A DNA stretch of 29,189 nucleotides, from positions 1 to 29,189 of the forward strand of contig DATJQJ010000001.1 of NCBI GenBank assembly GCA_035505975.1, given 5' to 3'. The DNA comes from CAIKOD01 sp035505975 (GTDB lineage Archaea > Halobacteriota > Methanomicrobia > Methanomicrobiales > Methanospirillaceae). Below are positions 23,119 through 29,189 of the stretch, in pieces. Position 1 is the stretch's first letter, and each line of letters opens with the position of its first letter. The notes beneath the pieces are model-generated. The model was not told the DNA's origin and did not search any database. It saw nothing but the letters and a program-made list of their open reading frames with translations. The translations under genes were made by a program, and so were the position numbers.

Positions 23119-23126
23119 AAAAAAAA
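23119..23126 (-). terminator. Poly-T terminator of fdhAB
   Basis: Eight A residues on the plus strand give a run of eight T on the minus strand, five bases after the fdhB stop. Confidence 0.65.
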
Positions 23127-23130
23127 GAGA

Positions 23131-24369
23131 TTATTTTTTGAATATATCGAAGATCTGGTCGCTTCCCGTGGATGACAGCCGTTCCCGTTCGACCATTTCC
23201 TCTGCAATGCCGAGTACCGGCAGCTCCATGCTGACGCCGGGGACGTGGCCGAACATCTTTTCGAGTTCGACCTGCTGCGCATGCATGAAGAGGGCATTCG
23301 GAATGTCCATCGGGCAGAGTTCCTGGCACTGTCCGCAGTTTACGCAACTGTCAGATATATGGGCGAACCTGATCAGGTGGAACATGAAGCTCGGCGGGAG
23401 CTCGCCCGGTGGGACGAGATAGGGCTTCCTCGTGCTGCATTCTACGCAGTAACAGATCGGACATGCCTCGATACAGGAATAGCACTTGATGCACCGTGAG
23501 GTGTCCTTGACGATTTTTTCGAGGCGGGTCTTACCCTCCCCAAGGGCGGTGAAGTCCTTCGAGCGCCACTTGTCCCCGAGTTTCAGCATCGCACCCTCGA
23601 CCTTGCCCCTGATCTCGATGCCTTTCGGGTTCGCGGCCTCGGTCTGGATTACCCCTGCTTTCACTGCCTGGGTCAGGAGGTCGGCCCCCTTCTGGCTGCA
23701 GACTTCCACGAATGTCGCCTTTCCTGCCTTTTCGCCGATTACTCCCCAGTTACCGCAGGCAAGGTCGGCCCCCCGCGGGACCTTCTGCTTGCACCGGCGG
23801 CAGTTGGTCCTCCGGCCATATCCCTGCTCCTCGAGTTCGTCCATCGAGATGCCCTTGTGGCCCCCTTCGTACTCGATTATGAACTGTCCCTTGTCGATCT
23901 CCTCTTTGTGCACTATGTCAGGGTCGACCTCGAACTTTTCCCTGATCATCTTGCGGGCCATGACCGGGCTTACGGAGCCACCGCAGTTGACCCCGATCAT
24001 GACGAGGTTGTCGAGGTTGACCTGCTGGCGCTTGGCAAGCTCGTACAGACCCATCATATCGCACCCCTTGACGGTGATACCGATCCGTGCGTTATTTGCA
24101 CCGTCGAGATATTTCTTGATCAGTTTCGCGAGCAGGAGCGTCCCGCAGTGGAGCGATCCGGCGGTATTTTTCAGCTCGGCAGGGTCGGTTATCAGGGTCG
24201 GCACTGCATCGTACAGGTCTTTTCCTTTTTTTACCGCGAATACCGCGTCGACAATCTTCTTCTCGAGAGCGAATTTGAGGAGGCCCGTCACGGCACCGCC
24301 AAGCTCTGCTTTCTCTGCAATCTCTTTGTCGCTGGTCCAGGCATAGACCATGTCGCCTTTCTGTGCCAT
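23131..24369 (-). CDS. fdhB: FdhB, F420-interacting formate dehydrogenase subunit
   Basis: Beta subunit of the cytosolic formate dehydrogenase of methanogens (412 residues). It takes electrons from FdhA through Fe-S clusters to FAD and on to coenzyme F420 or to a heterodisulfide reductase complex. The N-terminal half has FrhB/FdhB-family features (CGTLLLAKLI, VKGCDMMGLYELAKR, GVNCGGSVSP, NCRRCKQKVPRGADLACGNWG). Two 4Fe-4S motifs follow: CIKCYSCIEAC (293-303) and CVNCGQCQELC (342-352). The open frame extends 36 codons upstream into fdhA, but ATG 24369 is taken because GGAGGTG lies eight bases before it and the family starts here. Only two bases separate it from the fdhA stop. Confidence 0.96.
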   Translation of the reverse strand: MAQKGDMVYAWTSDKEIAEKAELGGAVTGLLKFALEKKIVDAVFAVKKGKDLYDAVPTLITDPAELKNTAGSLHCGTLLLAKLIKKYLDGANNARIGITVKGCDMMGLYELAKRQQVNLDNLVMIGVNCGGSVSPVMARKMIREKFEVDPDIVHKEEIDKGQFIIEYEGGHKGISMDELEEQGYGRRTNCRRCKQKVPRGADLACGNWGVIGEKAGKATFVEVCSQKGADLLTQAVKAGVIQTEAANPKGIEIRGKVEGAMLKLGDKWRSKDFTALGEGKTRLEKIVKDTSRCIKCYSCIEACPICYCVECSTRKPYLVPPGELPPSFMFHLIRFAHISDSCVNCGQCQELCPMDIPNALFMHAQQVELEKMFGHVPGVSMELPVLGIAEEMVERERLSSTGSDQIFDIFKK

Positions 24370-24371
24370 GA

Positions 24372-26435
24372 TTACTGCACCTCCGGTATCTTTTCGATTC
24401 TTACAGCACAGGCCTTGAACTCCGGGATCTTTGCCAGCGGATCGAGCACGTTGTTCGTAAGCAGGTTCGCTGCGCACTCCACATAGTGAAACGGTATGAA
24501 TACCACGCCGTTTTTAATCCCCTTCGTCACCCGGGCACCGATGGTGATCTCGCCGCGCCGGCTCACTGCTTTCACCATCTCCTTATCCCTGATCCCAAGT
24601 CCCTTTGCATCGTCGGGACTTATCTCGATCCAGCCTGTCGGCTCTTCGCGTTCGAGCGTCGGAGACCGGCGGGTCATGCTTCCCGTGTGCCACTGCCATA
24701 TACAGCGGCCGGTCGTCATGATGAACGGGAAGTCCTTGTCGGGTACTTCGGCTGGGTACTTGAAATCAATCGGTGTGAAGACTCCGAGACCATCAGGGTG
24801 GGCAAACTTTTCCACATGAAGGATCGGTGTTCCAGGGTGCTCCTTGGTCGGGCAGGGCCAGTGGAGTGCTTCCGGCTTGTCGAGGCGGACGTAATCCATA
24901 CCACCATACGACGGGGTGACCTTTGCAACCTCTGAAAAGATCTCTTCCGGGCTCTTGAATGCGAACTGCTTTTCAAATCCCATTGCTCTTGCAAGGTCGC
25001 AGATGATCTGCCAGTCGGCCCGGGCCTGTCCCGGCGGGTCCTGTGCCTTCCTCCATTTCTGGACCCGGCGCTCGGTACTCGTCTGGGTCCCGTCTTTTTC
25101 GGCAAAGCAGGTCGCTGGAAGGACAACGTCGGCGAGCCGGGCCGTTTCGGTCAGGAAAATGTCCTGCACGACCAGGAACTCGAGGTTTTTCAGGCCCTTC
25201 TCAACGTGATGGAGATCGGGGTCCGAGAGCATCGGGTTCTCGCCCATGATGTACATGCACTTGATCGTGCCTGGCTGGTCGGCAAGTACGTTGATCATCT
25301 CGGTAACGGTGTAACCGACTTTTCCTTCGGCTACCTCGCAGCCCCATGCATCGGTCATCTTCTTCCGGAGGTCGGGGTTGATGACCGCCTGGTAACCGCT
25401 GTAGACATTGGGGAGTGCTCCCATATCGCAGGCGCCCTGGACGTTGTTCTGTCCCCTGAGGGCACAGACACCGCCCCCGCGCTTGCCGAGGTGGCCGGTG
25501 AGCATCTGGAGGTTTGCAACTGACTTCACGTTGTCGACACCGACGGTGTGCTGGGTGATGCCCATTGAATAGAGGACATTTGAAGATTCGGCTTTCGCGA
25601 TCCACTCGGCAGTCGTCGCGATGTCTTTTTCCGCGATACCGGTGATCTTCGCGACCGATTCGACGCTGTAGGCGTCCTTCATCACGACTTCCTTCAGTTT
25701 TTCGAAGTCCTTTGTGCGCTTCGCGATGAAGTCCTTGTTTTCCCAGCCGTTCTTGATGATGATCTGCATGATGCCGTTTAAGAGCGCCACATCGGTACCC
25801 GAATAAAACTGCATGTACAGATCGGCCTGCTTGGCGGTCGGCGTGAGCCTGGGATCGGCTACGATCACTTTGCCGCCGCGGCTCTTCGCGAGCATGATCT
25901 GTCGCCCGATCAGCGGGTGCTGTTCGAAGGTGTTGCTGCCGAGCACGAACACGCACTTCGATTCGCCGATATCGGTGATGGAGTTCGTCATGGCGCCGGA
26001 CCCGAATGCCCCGGCAAGGCCGACAACTGTCGATGCATGGCAAAGACGGGCACAGTGGTCGATATGGGGCGTTTTTAAGACTGCCCGGGCAAATTTCTGC
26101 ATCAGGTAGTTTTCTTCGTTCGAGACCCTCGCCGAGGAGAGACATGCCATCTCTTCGGGCTTGTACGACTTGAATTTCGAGGCGATCATGCCGTACGCCT
26201 CGTCCCAGGTCGCCTCGACAAATTCCCCGTCCTTCTTGATGAGCGGAGTGGTGAGCCGGTCCGGGCTGTTCACGAACTCGTACGCGTAATTACCCTTCGG
26301 GCAGAGTTTTCCTTCGTTGACCGGGTTCCGGTGCCAGGGGGCAACCCCGACGACCTTCTTGTCTTTGACGACAAGGTTGAAACCGCATCCTGTCCCGCAA
26401 TAGGGGCAGGTGGTCGGTACATAGTTCAGTTCCAT
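24372..26435 (-). CDS. fdhA: FdhA, catalytic formate dehydrogenase subunit
   Basis: Molybdenum- or tungsten-bis-pyranopterin formate dehydrogenase, oxidising formate to CO2 (687 residues). The N-terminal 4Fe-4S cluster is held by Cys10, Cys13, Cys17 and Cys45 (CPYCGTGC and KLCPKG). The metal ligand is Cys132 in HCARLCHAS, followed by the catalytic His133, so this is the cysteine and not the selenocysteine form. Cofactor-binding stretches such as VLGSNTFEQHPLIGRQ, RGGGVCALRGQNNVQGACDMGALPN (in part) and the C-terminal TTGRCIWQWHTGSMTRRSP are seen. It is first in the fdhA-fdhB transcript. The start is ATG with GGAGA upstream. Its maturation should need moaE and fdhD, both in this window. Confidence 0.97.
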   Translation of the reverse strand: MELNYVPTTCPYCGTGCGFNLVVKDKKVVGVAPWHRNPVNEGKLCPKGNYAYEFVNSPDRLTTPLIKKDGEFVEATWDEAYGMIASKFKSYKPEEMACLSSARVSNEENYLMQKFARAVLKTPHIDHCARLCHASTVVGLAGAFGSGAMTNSITDIGESKCVFVLGSNTFEQHPLIGRQIMLAKSRGGKVIVADPRLTPTAKQADLYMQFYSGTDVALLNGIMQIIIKNGWENKDFIAKRTKDFEKLKEVVMKDAYSVESVAKITGIAEKDIATTAEWIAKAESSNVLYSMGITQHTVGVDNVKSVANLQMLTGHLGKRGGGVCALRGQNNVQGACDMGALPNVYSGYQAVINPDLRKKMTDAWGCEVAEGKVGYTVTEMINVLADQPGTIKCMYIMGENPMLSDPDLHHVEKGLKNLEFLVVQDIFLTETARLADVVLPATCFAEKDGTQTSTERRVQKWRKAQDPPGQARADWQIICDLARAMGFEKQFAFKSPEEIFSEVAKVTPSYGGMDYVRLDKPEALHWPCPTKEHPGTPILHVEKFAHPDGLGVFTPIDFKYPAEVPDKDFPFIMTTGRCIWQWHTGSMTRRSPTLEREEPTGWIEISPDDAKGLGIRDKEMVKAVSRRGEITIGARVTKGIKNGVVFIPFHYVECAANLLTNNVLDPLAKIPEFKACAVRIEKIPEVQ

Positions 26436-26623
26436 GTGTAGTCTCCGAATACAAAGATCTCGAAGTCAACCATATTTAATAATAATGATTTACCTACGAA
26501 AAATTGATGATTACTGGTGGGCAATAATACTTGTAACGACGGTTACGATCCCGACCTGCCCGCCCGGTATGGAGGAAACGTTTCGATGACAGACAGAATA
26601 ATACCAGGAGGACTGTGCGCACC
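26436..26623. promoter_or_regulatory. Divergent promoter region between fdhA and the zinc-ribbon gene
   Basis: On the minus strand an AT-rich TTATTAAATATG (about 26483-26472) is the likely fdhA TATA box, about 40 bases before the ATG. GGAGA precedes the start. For the plus-strand gene, AGGAGG (26606-26611) is the ribosome binding site. No clear operator is seen. Confidence 0.5.
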
Positions 26624-27253
26624 ATGAAACGCCCTGTCCTCATCCACCCGATGATCGCCGCGGTGATCCACACCGGGATTGCGGGCCTCGATGGTTACGA
26701 GTACGACGAAACCGGACGATGCCCGCACTGCGGAGGCGATCTGGCCGGTTACGATAAAAAAAGGAAATATTTTGCCTCTTTGTACGACCAGGGATCGGTC
26801 AGGGATATACACGTTGTTGTCAGGCGCTTTCGGTGCCGTTCGTGCGGGGCCATGACTATGGCTAACGCCCCGTTCTACCCCGGGACACGGCTGGGGGGGC
26901 CCGTGGTTGACCTGTGCATAACGCTTGCGCAGGAGATGTCGTTTAGTCGTGCTGCGGCGGTAATCCATATGCTCGGGATCGCCATAGACCGCGGGTCTGT
27001 CAGAAATTATATGAAACGTGGATTTCCGTCCGTTCCCTCGACCGAGGTATTCGGGTTTCGTTTACCGGTCTCTATTCTCTCGCTCTCCATGTCCGGCATC
27101 GGGGCTTTCGAGCGGGGTCCCGTCGTACGGGCAGAACCGCTCCCTCCCGGTCGTCTGCCACCCGCACACGGGGCACCGCCACGCCTGCCGCTCTTTGAAA
27201 AACGGGACCAGCGGGATAAACAGGAAGAAAAAGAAGAAAGGCCACCCGTTTAG
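26624..27253 (+). CDS. Zinc-ribbon protein with possible helix-turn-helix, function unknown
   Basis: Not recognised with certainty. A protein of up to 209 residues with one zinc ribbon made of two distant knuckles, CPHCGGDLAGYDKKRK (Cys33, Cys36) and FRCRSCGAM (Cys71, Cys74). A helical segment follows (about 95-131, LCITLAQEMSFSRAAAVI then DRGSVRNYMKR) that resembles a helix-turn-helix as in transposase-derived or regulatory proteins. Residues from about 135 on are rich in Pro, Arg and Glu, and the DNA there is antisense to a small zinc-ribbon gene, so the true end is uncertain. The ATG at 26624 lies 12 bases after AGGAGG. A GTG at 26615 is only three bases after it. There are no inverted terminal repeats or catalytic DDE residues to support a mobile element. 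Confidence 0.55.
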   Translation: MKRPVLIHPMIAAVIHTGIAGLDGYEYDETGRCPHCGGDLAGYDKKRKYFASLYDQGSVRDIHVVVRRFRCRSCGAMTMANAPFYPGTRLGGPVVDLCITLAQEMSFSRAAAVIHMLGIAIDRGSVRNYMKRGFPSVPSTEVFGFRLPVSILSLSMSGIGAFERGPVVRAEPLPPGRLPPAHGAPPRLPLFEKRDQRDKQEEKEERPPV

Positions 27254-27277
27254 GTATGCAAGCACGGTCAGGGCCAC
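27062..27277 (-). CDS. Small membrane protein with zinc ribbon, start uncertain
   Basis: Unrecognised small protein following mfnF on the same strand. From GTG 27277 it has 71 residues: a hydrophobic stretch GWPFFFFFLFIPLVPFF, then a zinc-ribbon-like WRCPVCGWQTTGRERFCPYDGTPLE with Cys35, Cys38 and Cys49, Asp52 standing where a fourth Cys would be. In frame upstream of the GTG the codons encode another clear membrane helix, LIVVGIILLCIS, which makes two helices, but no ATG, GTG or TTG is found there before the frame runs into mfnF. The start may therefore be non-standard or mutated. The gene is antisense to the last third of the plus-strand zinc-ribbon ORF. At most one of the two readings may be translated over this stretch. 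Confidence 0.5.
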   Translation of the reverse strand: MALTVLAYLNGWPFFFFFLFIPLVPFFKERQAWRCPVCGWQTTGRERFCPYDGTPLESPDAGHGERENRDR

Positions 27278-27303
27278 GGAAATGCAGAGGAGGATGATCC
27301 CGA

Positions 27304-28263
27304 CTACGATAAGTCTCGTTTTGCCACCTCGCGGACGGAAAAAGCAGGGAGCGCAGCTGCATACGGGCCCAGCTCCCCCGACAGATCGGTACCACCCAGA
27401 TTCCGTGCATAGAACTGAGCCCCGGTCCCCGCAAATATGACAGAGGAGGACCCCGATTCATTGCAGACCCTCCTGATCCCGGCACTGATCAGGTCCTCCT
27501 GGGCCCGGCAGAACGCCAGGGCAATCCGGGCAATCCCGTCAGTCCCGATTTCTTCAGGGTCGGCACATACGACCCGTGCCAGCCTTCTCCGGGTGGCATC
27601 GAGGTCTGTTCCTTTCCCGTCAGGAGTCGCCGTCGTATAGTTTTTCGGGTCGATATGACCGAGCAGCAGGTGCGCGTCCCCCGAACATGCGAAATATTCG
27701 GAACTCACCGGTGTATCGTTGCCGTCGATCGTGACCGACCTGACAAGGGCTGGGATTGTCGTCCTGAGCATCCCCGTATACAGCAGGTATCCCCGCTGAA
27801 GCCGTTCAAGGTCTCCAAGGCCCAGCAGATTATCGAATCTTGAAAGCGGGATGATATCGGTCGTCGTGCTCCCGATATCCACCAGGACGGATTCGGGGTA
27901 GCGTTCCCTTAAGAAATCCGCAGAAACGAGCCAGTTGGCAGCTGCGAGCTCCCTGACCGGGCCCTGGTGGAACCTGGCATCTGTCCCGTAAAATACGGCA
28001 CCGGGAAATGCATCCGATACCTGGCTGCAGATCCATCGTATGCCTTCAATTTTGTTAATAAAGCAGTCTGCCAGTTCTCCGGACATGACCACGGCCGCCC
28101 TGTCCGCCCCTGACTGATGGGTATGAAGGAGGTCTTTCAAGGGAGCCTTCGACCAGAGCGGGCAGTAGTGGATGAAAACCTCATTACCGGCCACGATTTT
28201 CACGTTCGCCCCGCCGACATCGATCCCCACAAGGGCCGGATTTTTTTTGTTTTTCCCTGGCAT
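27304..28263 (-). CDS. mfnF: MfnF, methanofuran biosynthesis condensing enzyme
   Basis: Member of the hydantoinase/oxoprolinase-like 'H4MPT-linked C1 transfer' family (319 residues, ASKHA fold). The characterised methanogen member MfnF couples the furan unit (F1-diphosphate) to gamma-glutamyltyramine to give the methanofuran core. Nucleotide-fold motifs are ALVGIDVGGANVKIV near the N-terminus, LVDIGSTTTDIIPL in the middle and SSVIFAGTGAQ near the C-terminus. It lies 51 bases downstream of mfnD, whose product makes gamma-glutamyltyramine, so substrate and gene order agree. AT-rich sequence in the gap could hold a promoter of its own. The assignment rests on family motifs and the mfnD neighbour. 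Confidence 0.85.
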   Translation of the reverse strand: MPGKNKKNPALVGIDVGGANVKIVAGNEVFIHYCPLWSKAPLKDLLHTHQSGADRAAVVMSGELADCFINKIEGIRWICSQVSDAFPGAVFYGTDARFHQGPVRELAAANWLVSADFLRERYPESVLVDIGSTTTDIIPLSRFDNLLGLGDLERLQRGYLLYTGMLRTTIPALVRSVTIDGNDTPVSSEYFACSGDAHLLLGHIDPKNYTTATPDGKGTDLDATRRRLARVVCADPEEIGTDGIARIALAFCRAQEDLISAGIRRVCNESGSSSVIFAGTGAQFYARNLGGTDLSGELGPYAAALPAFSVREVAKRDLS

Positions 28264-28314
28264 TCAATTCCTACCTGCGATAACGGATAATATTTTGAAA
28301 ATTTGTTATTAGTT

Positions 28315-29189
28315 TCAGGAATCTGTTTTCTTCGTTTTCGTGATGATCCTGCCGGTCGCGTCAAAAGAGACGGTCCCTTTGAAATGAAGGTTTTCCGGGG
28401 GTTCACCCTTCGACGCCCTCACGAGGATGTCAGCGATCTCCTCTTCCATGGTTGCCGTAATCCCAACGATGCTCGTCGTAATCCGCGGATTCACATCCAC
28501 GACGTATACCTTGTCGGCAACGACTAGGTCGACGCCGGCGTAACCCTGGCACCCGAGCACGGTTATGCTTTGCAGTGCCGTGTCCACGATCTCCTTCTCC
28601 CGCGGGTGATGCGCGGGTGTCTCTCCGCCGCGGTAATGAAACCTGCCGTCGCCGTTGACCTCGATATACTGCCTGTTCAGTGCAAGGGCAGCCGACGGTG
28701 CTCCTGTATAATACAGGCAGGCCTCCCCGACCAGGCGACCGGCGACGATGCTGACCGAAAAATGCTCTCCTTCGATAAATTCCTGCCCGAATTCACCGTC
28801 CCCTGCAGGTTCCTCGGTAATCCTGACCCCCAGGGCCCCGCATCCCGATACCGGTTTTACGACCTTCCTGCCTTTCGTTACCGTCTCAGGCACAGGGATT
28901 CCGTGCGATGAGAGGATTTTCCCTGCATGCTGCTTGTTTGCGCAGACTGCCACGTTCATGCTCCCGCACCCGAGGTTGTGGGTGACGGTTTCCATCGCAA
29001 GCGTGAACCGCGAGAGCAGGTGGTCGGGTGCTATGACAAGGCCTACGTCGCAGGACGGGGCGAGTCTCGCAATTTCTTCGGAAAACTCCCCCGGTCCCGG
29101 GCTTACCACTTCATAGCCGCAACGGGTGAAACTGCGGGAGAGCACGTCGTACATTGCCTTCCCCTCCGGTGCAAGCCCAGGGTCGTGGT
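28315..29189 (-). CDS. mfnD: MfnD, tyramine--L-glutamate ligase (ATP-grasp), 5' end missing
   Basis: ATP-grasp enzyme expected to join glutamate to tyramine in methanofuran biosynthesis. The frame stays open past the ATG at 29154 to the window edge and reads HDPGLAPEGKAMYDVL, a typical N-terminal segment of this family, so the real start is outside. ATP-grasp motifs seen: KPVSGCGALGVRI (phosphate-binding loop), QEFIEGEHFSVSIV, and the metal-binding end VVDVNPRITTS. The next gene on the strand is mfnF, the later step in the same pathway. The C-terminus is complete. ATP-grasp families are broad, so the substrate assignment relies on this neighbour. Confidence 0.82.
   Translation of the reverse strand, partial: HDPGLAPEGKAMYDVLSRSFTRCGYEVVSPGPGEFSEEIARLAPSCDVGLVIAPDHLLSRFTLAMETVTHNLGCGSMNVAVCANKQHAGKILSSHGIPVPETVTKGRKVVKPVSGCGALGVRITEEPAGDGEFGQEFIEGEHFSVSIVAGRLVGEACLYYTGAPSAALALNRQYIEVNGDGRFHYRGGETPAHHPREKEIVDTALQSITVLGCQGYAGVDLVVADKVYVVDVNPRITTSIVGITATMEEEIADILVRASKGEPPENLHFKGTVSFDATGRIITKTKKTDS

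Noticed and set aside
24370..24477. Upstream extension of fdhB by 36 codons
   Set aside because: It lies in the 3' end of fdhA. ATG 24369 with GGAGGTG fits the family start.
25201..26145. Minus-strand open frame of 314 codons in fdhA
   Set aside because: Out-of-frame reading of fdhA on the same strand, Arg/His-rich, no domain.
26624..27253. Insertion sequence carrying a zinc-ribbon transposase
   Set aside because: No terminal inverted repeats, target-site duplication or DDE/tyrosine catalytic residues are visible. Only the zinc-ribbon and HTH-like pattern recalls transposases.

Overview
The window comes from a methanogenic euryarchaeon, most likely a formate-using member of the Methanomicrobiales. 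The marker genes are F420-type formate dehydrogenase (fdhA-fdhB), two methanofuran biosynthesis genes (mfnD, mfnF), the YcaO-TfuA pair that thioamidates methyl-coenzyme M reductase in methanogens, archaeal TATA boxes, poly-T terminators, and Shine-Dalgarno sites of the GGAGG/GGTGATC type. The genus cannot be fixed from sequence alone. No rRNA, tRNA, CRISPR array or insertion sequence was seen. The first gene (DEAD-box helicase) and the last gene (mfnD) are cut by the window edges.

Region 1 (1-4100): the 3' part of a DEAD-box RNA helicase, then a probable diadenylate cyclase fused to a degenerate receiver and two PAS domains, then a very small zinc-ribbon protein. About 550 bases without a gene follow and contain one copy of a dispersed repeat. 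Region 2 (4100-10360) is a complete phosphate module. It has pstS with its own promoter and the minus-strand run pstC-pstA (one fused gene), pstB, phoU and an ArsC-like phosphatase. Divergent from the run is a gene for an AbrB-PhoU fusion that is probably the regulator. The pstS promoter and the pstCA/regulator promoter share the same palindrome, ATAGAT-N11-ATCTAT, over their TATA boxes. Region 3 (10600-13000) has a thioredoxin-like protein, a cupin and a membrane-anchored COG1361-type surface protein.

Region 4 (13300-22000) is rich in sulfur chemistry. It has moaE, iscU and nifS on the minus strand, then a second cysteine desulfurase one base from fdhD on the plus strand. A TtuA/NcsA tRNA thiolase follows with a ThiS/MoaD-like sulfur carrier beside it, then nadA (an Fe-S enzyme), tfuA and ycaO. 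Together these cover sulfur release from cysteine, Fe-S scaffold, molybdopterin sulfuration, formate dehydrogenase cofactor sulfuration, tRNA thiolation and McrA thioamidation.

Region 5 (22200-29189) has an unrecognised secreted repeat protein, fdhB-fdhA (the client of MoaE and FdhD), an unrecognised zinc-ribbon protein whose 3' part lies antisense to a small membrane zinc-ribbon gene, and mfnF and mfnD. A GC-rich repeat of up to about 150-170 bp occurs three times (3828-3995, 13041-13188, 23045-23102), always in a wide gap between convergent genes.
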